A DNA stretch of 46,578 nucleotides from Candidatus Coatesbacteria bacterium (GTDB lineage Bacteria > RBG-13-66-14), in the NCBI GenBank assembly GCA_014728225.1, contig WJLX01000104.1, positions 1 to 46,578 of the forward strand, given 5' to 3'. The translations under genes were made by a program, and so were the position numbers. Positions 15,982 to 22,725 of this stretch are shown one piece after another. How positions within the stretch are numbered: position 1 is the first letter of the stretch; each line of letters starts with the position of its first letter. The notes beneath the pieces were generated by a model. The model did not search any database and was not told the origin of the DNA. It saw only the letters and a list, made by a program, of their open reading frames with translations.

Positions 15982-16054
15982 GGGCTGGTACCGGGGGGTT
16001 GCGTAGATAAGTATAGCGTCACCGGGGGATTAGTCCCAAAGTGTTTTCGGCGCT

Positions 16055-16402
16055 TCAGCCGCCGAGACCGCCGCCGAGGAGCTGGTCGGCCAGGGCGGGG
16101 GGCAGCCCGAGCTCCTGGGCCACGCGGCCCATCTCCTCGCGGGCCATCTCGTCGGCCTTGACGCGGGCGTCGGCCACACCGGCGACGATCAGATCCTCGA
16201 GCAGTTCGATGTCGTCGGGGTCGACGGCCTCTTCGTCCAGGTCGATCGAGGTCACCTCGTGGTGGCCGTTCATGGTGACCTTGACCATGCCGCCGCCGGA
16301 GAGGCCCTCGACGGTTTTATTCTTCAATTCAGCCTGGGCCTCGGCCAGCTTGGCCTGGAGCTGCTGGGCCCGGCCCATCAGGTTGCCGAATCCACCGGCC
16401 AT
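16055..16402 (-). CDS. ybaB: YbaB/EbfC-family nucleoid-associated protein
   Basis: A 115-aa dimeric DNA-binding protein. The sequence MAGGFGNLMGRAQQLQAKLAEAQAELKNKTVEG is the typical coiled N-terminus, followed by VKVTMNGHHEVTSIDLDEEAVDP and LEDLIVAGVADAR. Members of the family bind DNA as tweezers-like dimers and are almost always encoded next to dnaX, as here (2-nt gap after dnaX), often with recR following; recR is not present. Two in-frame ATGs exist (16408 and 16402). The second is preferred because AAAGG then sits 6 nt upstream, whereas it abuts the first. Confidence 0.95.
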   Translation of the reverse strand: MAGGFGNLMGRAQQLQAKLAEAQAELKNKTVEGLSGGGMVKVTMNGHHEVTSIDLDEEAVDPDDIELLEDLIVAGVADARVKADEMAREEMGRVAQELGLPPALADQLLGGGLGG

Positions 16403-16404
16403 CG

Positions 16405-18015
16405 TCATCCTTTCTTGTCGATACGGATCAATCGGGCGTCGAAGTAATCCCGTACGGTCTCGACGGCTCGCCGCTCGGCGGCGGGAAGGCCGGCGATGTC
16501 GGCGTCGCCGCGGCCCGCGGACGGCTCGGGAGCGTCGTCGTCCCCGCCGAGGGCGTCGTCGAGGACGGACTCGGGGATCAGCCGTCGGCCGTAGAGCTCG
16601 GCGGTGACGTCTTCGAAGAGACGGACGTTCTCCAGCTTGCGCAGGCCACGCTGATGAAAGGCGTTGCGCGGGGCGAAACGCAGGCGGACGACGTCGTCGT
16701 CCAGTAGCTCGAGTTCGGCGGCGCCGGCGCACAGCGCCCCCAGGGTGGCGTTGCGGCGCTTGATCCGCCGCAGGAACTCCCGGCCGTCGAAGGGCTCCAG
16801 CGCGACGGGGGGCTCGCCGGCCGCCGGGCGGGGCTCCGGCGGGGCCGCTTCCTCAGCGTCTAGGGGCTTTTTTTTTACGTCGGCGGGCTGCGGCGCCGGG
16901 GCGCTCGCGGCCAACCGGCGGGCCAGCTCGGCCACGGGGATCAGCCTGGGCAACTGGGACAGCTCGACCAGGGCCAGCTCGAGGACCAACCGGGGCTGGC
17001 GCGAGGCCTTGAGCTCGACCAGGGTTCGGCGCAGCGAGGACAACAGGGCCAGCCAGGCCTCGGTCTCCAGGCCGGCGGCGACCTCGGCGTCGGCCAACTC
17101 GGCCGTTTTTGCACTCTCGCCGCCCAGACTGAGCAGGAAGCAGTCGCGCCAGTAGGCCAGCAGCTCCTCGGCCAACACCCGGGGATCGACGCCGGAATCG
17201 ACGATCGCCCCACAGCGGGCGACCACGGCGGCGGCCTCGCCGGCCTGGACCTCCCCGGTCAGGGCGGCCAGCTCGTCCAGGTTGACCTTGCCCAGCACCG
17301 AACGGGCGTCGTCGGCGGTGATGCCGCCCTCGGCGTAGGCGAAGAGCTGCTCGAGGGCGCTCTCAGCGTCGCGGATGGCCCCGCCGGCGGAACGGGCGAC
17401 GAGGAGCGCCGCCTCCTCCTCCAGCTCATAGCCCTCCTCGGCGGCGATACGCCGCAGCAGCTCGGCGATCTCCGGCGTCGGGATGCGGCGGAAGGTCAAC
17501 AACTGGCAGCGGGAGAGGATCGTCGGCGGCAGGCGGTCCGGATCCGTAGTCGCCAGGATGAACAGGGCGTGCGCCGGCGGCTCCTCCAGCGTCTTCAACA
17601 GCGCGTTGAAGGCCTCCCGGGTCAGCATGTGGACCTCGTCGATGATGTAGACCTTGTAGCGGGAAGCGGCAGGTGCGAACTTGACGTTCTCGCGCAGGGA
17701 GCGGATCTCGTCGATGCCCCGATTCGACGCGGCGTCGATCTCGATGACGTCGACGTCGGCGCCGGCGGCGATCGCCCGGCAGTGCTCGCAAGAATTGCAG
17801 GGGTCCGGTGTCGGACCCTCGACGCAGTTGAGCGCCTTGGCCAGCAGCCGCGCCGTGGTCGTCTTGCCCACACCGCGCGGCCCGGCGAACAGATAGGCGT
17901 GCCCGACACGGTCGCGCTCGACGGCGTGACGCAGGGTGGTGGTGATGTGGGACTGGCCGACGACCTCGCCGAAAAGCTGGGGCCGCCACTTGCGGGCGAT
18001 GACCTGGTAGCTCAT
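16405..18015 (-). CDS. dnaX: DNA polymerase III subunits tau/gamma (clamp loader)
   Basis: A 536-aa AAA+ ATPase, the motor of the sliding-clamp loader. Walker A GPRGVGKT is at 45-52, zinc-binding Cys64, Cys73, Cys76 and Cys79 are in ALNC and CNSCEHC, Walker B YIIDEVH is near 123-129, and the SRC motif is at 168-170. The collar domain follows to about residue 370. After a Pro/Ala linker comes the tau-specific C-terminal domain, which in other bacteria binds DnaB and the polymerase. At codons 380-383 the gene has nine consecutive A residues. Both shifted frames end within a few codons, so a short gamma-like form of about 385 residues is expected. It is co-transcribed with ybaB. Confidence 0.95.
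   Translation of the reverse strand: MSYQVIARKWRPQLFGEVVGQSHITTTLRHAVERDRVGHAYLFAGPRGVGKTTTARLLAKALNCVEGPTPDPCNSCEHCRAIAAGADVDVIEIDAASNRGIDEIRSLRENVKFAPAASRYKVYIIDEVHMLTREAFNALLKTLEEPPAHALFILATTDPDRLPPTILSRCQLLTFRRIPTPEIAELLRRIAAEEGYELEEEAALLVARSAGGAIRDAESALEQLFAYAEGGITADDARSVLGKVNLDELAALTGEVQAGEAAAVVARCGAIVDSGVDPRVLAEELLAYWRDCFLLSLGGESAKTAELADAEVAAGLETEAWLALLSSLRRTLVELKASRQPRLVLELALVELSQLPRLIPVAELARRLAASAPAPQPADVKKKPLDAEEAAPPEPRPAAGEPPVALEPFDGREFLRRIKRRNATLGALCAGAAELELLDDDVVRLRFAPRNAFHQRGLRKLENVRLFEDVTAELYGRRLIPESVLDDALGGDDDAPEPSAGRGDADIAGLPAAERRAVETVRDYFDARLIRIDKKG
16867..16878 (-). promoter_or_regulatory. A9 slippery site in dnaX (predicted gamma frameshift)
   Basis: On the coding strand the codons GTA AAA AAA AAG give a run of nine A (16876-16868). 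Read one base back (as with a tenth A), translation continues as Lys-Ala-Pro-Arg-Arg and stops at TGA. Read with one base fewer, it goes Lys-Ser-Pro and stops at TAG. A CCGCCGG/CCGGCGG stem lies about 30 nt downstream. This matches the placement of dnaX slippage sites in E. coli (ribosomal) and Thermus (transcriptional). Confidence 0.75.
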
Positions 18016-18047
18016 CTTACCTCGTTGCGGCTGATTGCGGAGCTCTG

Positions 18048-18076
18048 ATTATAGCCCAGGCGCGTCGTTAATCCAA
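18048..18076 (-). promoter_or_regulatory. sigma70 promoter of dnaX-ybaB
   Basis: On the minus strand, TTGGAT (18076-18071), 17 nt, TATAAT (18053-18048). The dnaX ATG is 32 nt downstream. It lies beside palindrome copy 2. Confidence 0.7.
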
Positions 18077-18091
18077 GGCGCGGCTCGCCGA

Positions 18092-18285
18092 CCGCGACCG
18101 TTGAAAACGATGCAGCCCGAACGGCGCCGCTCGGGACGAACCCGGCCGGAACCGGCACGGTTTTTGCGGAGGCCGACCGTTATCCTCAGTTCGTAACGGT
18201 CGCCGAGCTGCAAAAACCGTGCCGGTTCCGGCCCGCTGGGTCGTCGAGGATGCCGACGGTGCCGGAACGTTTTCAACGGTCGCGG
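18092..18285 (-). repeat. intergenic palindrome family, copy 2 (composite)
   Basis: Inner arms of 24 bp (18144-18167 and 18210-18233) are perfect and carry the GGCACGGTTTTTGC core. The inner loop is in the reverse orientation relative to copy 1 (GGAGGCC on the left, GCCGAGCT on the right), with inner stem GACCGTTA/TAACGGTC. An additional outer inverted repeat of 18 bp, also perfect (18092-18109, CCGCGACCGTTGAAAACG, with 18268-18285), encloses the whole. It lies between the divergent dnaX and bcp promoters. Confidence 0.9.
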
Positions 18286-18307
18286 CCTCCGGCTGGGCGG
18301 GTTGCTA

Positions 18308-18336
18308 ATGACATTATCTCTCAACTAGGCTATAAT
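18308..18336 (+). promoter_or_regulatory. sigma70 promoter P1 of bcp-rsgA
   Basis: ATGACA (18308-18313), 17 nt, TATAAT (18331-18336). It lies just outside palindrome copy 2 and points to bcp, giving a leader of about 69 nt. Confidence 0.65.
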
Positions 18337-18361
18337 GGGTTTGCGTGACAGCGTCTGACCC

Positions 18362-18390
18362 GAGACACGGCGACGCCGATCTGCTACACT
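18362..18390 (+). promoter_or_regulatory. possible second promoter P2 of bcp
   Basis: GAGACA (18362-18367), 17 nt, TACACT (18385-18390) with an upstream TGc. Weaker than P1. The AAGGAGG ribosome site of bcp follows. Confidence 0.4.
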
Positions 18391-18411
18391 GACGCCCACC
18401 AAGGAGGCTCC

Positions 18412-18864
18412 ATGGAACCCCTCGCCCCCGGCGCCGCGGCACCGGACTGGAAGCTGCCCGCCGCCGACGGTGCGGAACGCTCCGCCGCCGAACTCGACGG
18501 CAAGCGCTATGTGATCTACTTCTACCCCCGGGACAACACCCCGGGCTGCACCCGCGAAGCCTGCGACTTCCGCGACAGTTTCGCTCGCGTCGAGGCTCTC
18601 GGCGTTCCCGTCTTCGGCGTCTCGACGGATTCGATCAAGCGCCACCGGAACTTCCAGGCCAAGTACGAGCTGCCCTTCACCTTGCTCAGCGACGAGGAAC
18701 AGCAGGTGATCAACGCCTTCGGTGCGGGCAAGGGCGGCAAGAGCGCCCGCCGGATGACCTTTATCGTCGGTCCCGACGGCCTCGTCGAGGCGGCCTGGCC
18801 CAAGGTCAAGGTCAAGGGCCATGTCGACGAGGTCCTCGCCAAGCTGGAGGAACTCAACGGATAA
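18412..18864 (+). CDS. bcp: thioredoxin-dependent peroxiredoxin, Bcp/PrxQ type
   Basis: A 150-aa cytoplasmic thiol peroxidase that reduces hydrogen peroxide and organic hydroperoxides. The peroxidatic Cys46 is in YPRDNTPGCTREACDF and the resolving Cys51 is five residues later, the PrxQ/Bcp spacing. The rest (GVSTDSIKRHRNF, LPFTLLSDEEQQVI, TFIVGPDGLV) follows the family. A strong AAGGAGG precedes the ATG. The end of the gene overlaps the most upstream possible start of rsgA. Confidence 0.95.
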   Translation: MEPLAPGAAAPDWKLPAADGAERSAAELDGKRYVIYFYPRDNTPGCTREACDFRDSFARVEALGVPVFGVSTDSIKRHRNFQAKYELPFTLLSDEEQQVINAFGAGKGGKSARRMTFIVGPDGLVEAAWPKVKVKGHVDEVLAKLEELNG

Positions 18865-19810
18865 CAAAAACAAAGCCGAGTCCAGCCTCGCCGGTATCGT
18901 GATGCGTCTCGAGGGCAACGACAGCCTCGTCCAGACGGACGAGGGGCGGCGGTTGAGCTGTTTCTTGCCCAAGACACTGCGCCGTGAGGCCCGACAACGC
19001 GGCGCCACGGCCCTGGCCGTCGGCGACCGGGTCATACTGGAGCCCGCCGGCGAGGATTGGCGGATCGTCGAGGTCGAACCCCGACGCAGCAGCCTCTCGC
19101 GTCGGCGCAGCGACCGGCGGCACCCCTTCGAGGATGTCCTGGTCGCCAACCCGGACCGCCTGTTGGTCGTCGCCGCCTGCGATCAACCGCGGCTCAACCC
19201 CCGCTTCGTCGACCGGCTGCTCTGCGCCGGGGAGCACGCCGGGCTGGAGTGCGTCCTGGTAGTCAACAAGCTGGACCTGGCCGAACCGGTTGTTTACGAT
19301 GAACTGACCGCCCCCTACCGAGCCGCCGGCTACCCGACCCTGGGCGCCAGCGTCGTCGACGGTCGGGGGATCGACGAGCTGCGCGGCTTGCTGGCCGTCG
19401 GCCTGAGCCTGCTGGCCGGCAAGAGCGGCACCGGCAAGTCCAGCCTGCTCAACGCCTGCGACCCCACCTTCGAGCGCCGGGTCGGCAGCGTCTCCGATTA
19501 TTCCAGCAAGGGCCGGCACACCACCACCAGCCCGGAGCTGCTGCCCGTGGCCGGCGGTTACGTCGCCGATACCCCGGGGGTGCGGGTCTTCGGTCTATGG
19601 GACGTCCGAGCCGCCGAGCTGGCCGAGCTGTTCCCCGAGTTCGCCGGACTGGTGGACGGCTGCCGCTTCGCCGACTGCCTGCACCGGCGCGAGCCGGGCT
19701 GCGCCGTGCGTGACGCCGTCGAGACCGGACGGGTCTATCCTCAGCGTTACGCCAGCTATCTCGCCCTGCTCGAGGAGCTGGAGGCCGAGGCCCGGCTGGA
19801 ATATAAGTGA
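18821..19810 (+). CDS. rsgA: small ribosomal subunit biogenesis GTPase RsgA
   Basis: A circularly permuted GTPase that acts late in 30S maturation. In order: an OB-fold (LAGIVMRLEGNDSL to VGDRVILEP), G4 NKLD at about 149-152, G1 GKSGTGKS at 200-207, then DTPG as G3, and a C-terminal zinc-binding region CRFADCLHRREPGC. The start is uncertain. The only ATG before the OB-fold is 18821, inside bcp (44-nt overlap); GTG 18899 or ATG 18902 would cut the first OB strand. I keep 18821 with that caution. An RNA-binding function through the OB domain is known for the family. Confidence 0.92.
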   Translation: MSTRSSPSWRNSTDNKNKAESSLAGIVMRLEGNDSLVQTDEGRRLSCFLPKTLRREARQRGATALAVGDRVILEPAGEDWRIVEVEPRRSSLSRRRSDRRHPFEDVLVANPDRLLVVAACDQPRLNPRFVDRLLCAGEHAGLECVLVVNKLDLAEPVVYDELTAPYRAAGYPTLGASVVDGRGIDELRGLLAVGLSLLAGKSGTGKSSLLNACDPTFERRVGSVSDYSSKGRHTTTSPELLPVAGGYVADTPGVRVFGLWDVRAAELAELFPEFAGLVDGCRFADCLHRREPGCAVRDAVETGRVYPQRYASYLALLEELEAEARLEYK

Positions 19811-19862
19811 TGACTAATATATACTACGGGGGCAACCGCAGCAAAAACCGGTGAGATTGTAT

Positions 19863-20495
19863 ATGAGAAGAACCCTCGTTTATATCATCCTGCTCCTCGT
19901 CGTCACGGCGACGGCGGAGACCCTCGTGCTGCAGCCCGGCTCCGAGGGCGTCGACGCCGAGGTCAACACCGACAACCCCGACGACAACAACGGCGACGCG
20001 GAATTTCTGCTGACCGACTGGCCCGTCGGGTGAAACCCCTGGAGCTACGGGCTGATCAGGTTTGATCTGGCCGACCTCCCCGATGACATCGTCGTCGATG
20101 CAGCCGTCCTGACCCTCTACCACTATGCCGTCTATCAGCCCGGCACGGGCTGGACAATCCAGCGCCTGACCGAGGACTGGCAGGAGGACGCCGTAACCTA
20201 TAACACGCTACCGACTTACGATCCCGCTATCTACGCCAAAGCCTATATGCTCGGCGAGGCTGGTCCGGTAATCTTCGATGTCCGCGACCTGATCGCCGAG
20301 TGGGTCGCCGGCGCATCACCCAACTATGGACTGTTGGTGACCAACGACTTCCAGATCTACGGCGAGTGGCCCGGCGTGGCCTCCTCGGACCATCCCCAGG
20401 CCGACTGGCGACCCGAGCTGGTCATCGAATACCACGAATCCGGACCCGGGGTCCAAACCTCCAGTTGGGGTAGGCTCAAGGTCCGGGGCGGGTAG
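19863..20495 (+). pseudogene. DNRLRE-domain secreted protein with in-frame TGA
   Basis: A signal peptide (MRRTLVYIILLLVVTATAE) leads into a DNRLRE/CBM96-like jelly-roll domain: TLVLQPGSEGVDAEVNTDNP, GLIRFDLADLPDDIVVDAAVLTLY, RLTEDWQEDAVTYNTLPTY, FDVRDLIAEWVAGASPNYGLLV and a closing ELVIEYHES. One TGA (20031-20033) falls in the middle of this otherwise unbroken frame, between WPVG and NPWSYG, where a TGG (Trp) would be natural. The frame is the same on both sides and the rest of the domain is intact, so this is a recent nonsense mutation or a sequencing error. TGA is an ordinary stop elsewhere in the window. Such domains occur in surface and carbohydrate-associated proteins. A ribosome site GGTGAG precedes the ATG. 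Confidence 0.8.
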
Positions 20496-20564
20496 GGCCC
20501 CCTCGCGGTTCGAGAGGGACGGGCTGCCGGCCGGAATCTGCTGGTCAAGCCGTCACAGAAGCGT

Positions 20565-20737
20565 CGGGCGGGGCACCAAGTGCCCCGCCCGTGTCCGTAT
20601 TGGTCGAGAAAGACTCAAGCCGCCCGCCAAGGGCTGATCGCCCCACCGCTGTCAGGCGCTCCTGCGGGATGAGGTTCGCGAAAAGGATGTGTGACGATCG
20701 TAAACCCGCCCTGCTGCGCTGCGGGGCGGGGTTTTAC
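20565..20737. repeat. two hairpins after the DNRLRE gene
   Basis: First, CGGGCGGGGCAC/GTGCCCCGCCCG (20565-20576 with 20580-20591), a 12-bp perfect stem with a 3-nt loop. Second, GTAAACCCGCCC/GGGCGGGGTTTTAC (20700-20737), an imperfect stem. The first may end transcription from the DNRLRE gene. No intact gene lies between 20496 and 20835. Confidence 0.5.
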
Positions 20738-20835
20738 GGTGGGTCGGCGCGCGTTGGTGTGAGGACGACCAGGGCTTGTTCATCGTCGCGCGGTCTGTTG
20801 AGTGTTCCCTCCGCCCTTCGCCCGGCGCAGCGGCG

Positions 20836-21054
20836 CTACCAGCTAAAGATTTGCAGGCTAACTCCCACAAAGCAGGAGACCTGGACAAAGCGATCCCAAA
20901 GAAACGTTTCCACTTCGTTGCGCTCTTCGGGCTTCGGGGTCATCGTCGACAGCTTGTCGCCGATCGTGCCACTCGTTTCGGAAAACGTTGTGAAGATCGC
21001 CTGGGAGGCTTCGAGCGCGTCCGCGTACTCGTCTGGCGTCCCGAGATTAAGCAA
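20836..21054 (-). pseudogene. C-terminal gene fragment cut by the IS remnant
   Basis: An open frame of about 72 codons ends in a natural stop and begins exactly at the end of the mobile element. It reads LNLGTPDEYADALEASQAIF, then ETSGTIGDKLSTMTPKPEERN, and ends VSLQIFSW. The composition looks protein-like (acidic helix, then a hydrophobic tail) and the frame has no start of its own apart from an internal ATG/TTG. It is probably the tail of a gene interrupted by the element. Family not recognised. Confidence 0.4.
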
Positions 21055-21741
21055 GGGATACCTTAACGCTTATGGATCATCATATATTGTGATTGTCTTG
21101 TAGTCACGAGAGTTACCAGGATGCTTTCAAGCCACAAGTAAAGGAGGCGCTGTGGCCGCCGGATCAAAGAGTAATCCTGACAGGCACGTCAAGTGTGCGA
21201 AGTGTAACTTTCGCTATCAGTAGAGGTTTGGCGACGGGCGGCGGATGTGTAAGCGCTGTCGCAAGCGCTTCACCTATAAACGGGCTCGCCGTGGGCTTTC
21301 AGAAAAAGAGCGTGAATTGATTGCCGCGCTGTTGTGGCTTGAAGCAACCGCGGCCCGAGCGGCCAAGAGGGTCGGCGTCCATCCCAATACGGTCGCCAAG
21401 AATTATCGTATCATTGGCGAGCGTATCGCCGCGGATCGAGAGGCCGAGCTGGACTCGAGCGTCTACTCCGACGGCTGGAAGGCCTATTACAAGCTGTCTC
21501 ATTCAACAGCTTCCATCACAGGCGCATCAACCACGATAAGACCCTGGTTGGCGGCAAGCAACGGCCTCGAGCACTTCCGGGGCTACGCCAAACGCCGGCT
21601 AATATCCGACCATGGCTGCTTCAAGCACAAGTTCAGGCTCTTCATCAGGGAGATGGAGTTCCGATTCAACCAACGAAACGATCCCGGCAGGCTAGACTAC
21701 CCCAACAGCAGCCTGATTGGTCCATGATCGTGTGTGATCCT
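21055..21741 (+). mobile_element. decayed, internally deleted IS1595-type element, copy 2
   Basis: The left end GGGATACCTTAACGCTTATGG (21055 on) and the right end (TCCATGATCGTGTGTGATCC, to about 21741) match copy 1. At about 687 bp it is slightly longer than copy 1, because copy 1 lost a further 50 nt near the zinc ribbon. The flanks TTAAGCAA and GCGGTTTT do not match, so no target duplication remains and the surroundings were probably rearranged after insertion. It encloses a transposase pseudogene. Confidence 0.8.
21152..21727 (+). pseudogene. IS1595-family (ISXO2-like) transposase remnant, copy 2
   Basis: It starts at a GTG after AAAGGAGGCGCT. The zinc ribbon VKCAKCNFRYQ is followed by an in-frame TAG (a Tyr codon in copy 1), then MCKRCRKRFTYK. 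Next come KERELIAALLWLEATAARAAKRVGVHPNTV and a jump from AELDSS straight to VYSDGWKAYYKL, so the catalytic core of about 100 residues is missing. The C-terminal blocks NGLEHFRGYAKRRL, GCFKHKFRLFIREMEFRFNQRND and LIGP are clear. The same internal deletion is present in copy 1. Confidence 0.85.
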
Positions 21742-21742
21742 G

Positions 21743-21829
21743 CGGTTTTATCCAGTAGCTCAACGCCTCGACCACGTCTTCCTCGAAGACGTAGATCTCC
21801 TGCAGCACCGCCCACTGCTCTTCGGTAAA
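21743..21829 (-). pseudogene. short gene fragment beside the IS remnant
   Basis: Read towards the element, this gives FTEEQWAVLQEIYVFEEDVVEALSYWIKP in pieces (FTEEQWAVLQEIYVF, then EEDVVEALSYWIKP). It is strongly protein-like, in the same direction as the fragment at 20836-21054. It may be the other side of the same interrupted gene. There is no start codon. Confidence 0.3.
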
Positions 21830-21846
21830 ACAACAGCGGCGGACAC

Positions 21847-22203
21847 GGCGGCGGCCCCTATCTTGCCGACCTGGTCTACTATCAGAACCAGGACCGCTTC
21901 GGCGTGGACCACCTGGACCTCGCGTCGGGGACGGAGCTGGACATCCACATCCCGGACCGGCGCAAGAAGGTCGTCGTGCCGGCTCTCCGGGCCTACGCCG
22001 GGCAAATGGGCGTCGGCGCCTCGGCCCTGGGCTGGACCTTCCAGCGGGCGGCCCAGGCCGAGTTCGGCCCCCAGGCCCTGGCGCGCTACCTGATCCGCGA
22101 GGAGGGCAACGACGTGCCCGAGTCCGGTTGGCCGCAGACCGGCCGGGTTGTTTACATCAATGCAATAACCTTGTTCTGGTACTACTGCGCAGCATTGGAG
22201 TTT
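21847..22203 (+). pseudogene. orphan coding fragment of unknown family
   Basis: The plus strand reads GGGPYLADLVYYQNQDRFGV, DHLDLASGTELDIHIPDRRK and KVVVPALRAYAGQMGVGASA, then LGWTFQRAAQAEFGPQALAR, before losing protein-like character near 22140. It has no ribosome site or convincing start, and the same frame runs into the butyrate kinase gene only by accident. It looks like a piece of a larger gene left behind by rearrangement. I do not recognise it. Confidence 0.4.
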
Positions 22204-22246
22204 CGTCATACGACAAAACTCCGGGCCGCCGGGGCGAGTCACAACC

Positions 22247-22579
22247 TCAATGCAACCGGCCCTGCCAGGCGTGACCGCCCTCCCAGCCGGCGTTGTACTT
22301 CGAATCGACGAAGTAGATCAGCAGCTCGGCGTTGTACTTCGAATCGACGTAGTAAACCTGGACGTCGGCGTCGTACTTCGACTCGACGAAGTACCACAAG
22401 CCGTCGTCGTCATCGGCGTCGTACTTGGAGTCGACGACGTAGACCAGCAGGTCGGCGTTGTACTTCGAATCGACGACGTAGACCAACACGTCGGCGTCGT
22501 ACTTGGAATCGCAAACGTGGATGCTGCCGGCTGGCACGGGTGGCACGACCAGTAAGAGGATCAGCGGCACCAGTTTCAT
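22247..22579 (-). CDS. secreted six-repeat SKYDAD protein, DUF6150/Septknot-like
   Basis: A 110-aa protein with a signal peptide (MKLVPLILLLVVPPVPAG) and six copies of a 13-residue motif of the form VDSKY(D/N)ADxxVYV. The third and fourth copies are separated by a DDDDGLW insert. The motif and the GLW-type insert match what I know of DUF6150 (named Septknot in Pfam), in which a small member from Ureaplasma folds into a seven-crossing (7_1) knot. I infer the same fold here but cannot model it. The ATG follows GGGAGAG and a TGcTATTCT promoter at 22609-22617. Biochemical function is unknown. It is divergent from butyrate kinase. Confidence 0.8.
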   Translation of the reverse strand: MKLVPLILLLVVPPVPAGSIHVCDSKYDADVLVYVVDSKYNADLLVYVVDSKYDADDDDGLWYFVESKYDADVQVYYVDSKYNAELLIYFVDSKYNAGWEGGHAWQGRLH

Positions 22580-22608
22580 CTTTACTCTCCCGTCAAGCTT
22601 GCAGTAAT

Positions 22609-22617
22609 AGAATAGCA
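22609..22617 (-). promoter_or_regulatory. extended -10 promoter of the SKYDAD gene
   Basis: On the minus strand the sequence reads TGcTATTCT. The start codon is 29 nt downstream with GGGAGAG in between. No clear -35 box. Confidence 0.5.
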
Positions 22618-22725
22618 GGAACGATCCGGCGCGACCAGGGGTCTGGCGGCTCGGCGGGCCGCTGTGGTATCCTTGGCGCGTTGTCTGGTCACCCTTTGCC
22701 CACCCCGGCGAAAGCGGAGAAGACG

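Noticed and set aside
20031-20033. Selenocysteine or programmed read-through at the in-frame TGA
   Set aside because: No Cys/Sec context in this domain and no obvious SECIS-like hairpin right after it. A Trp-to-stop change explains it more simply.
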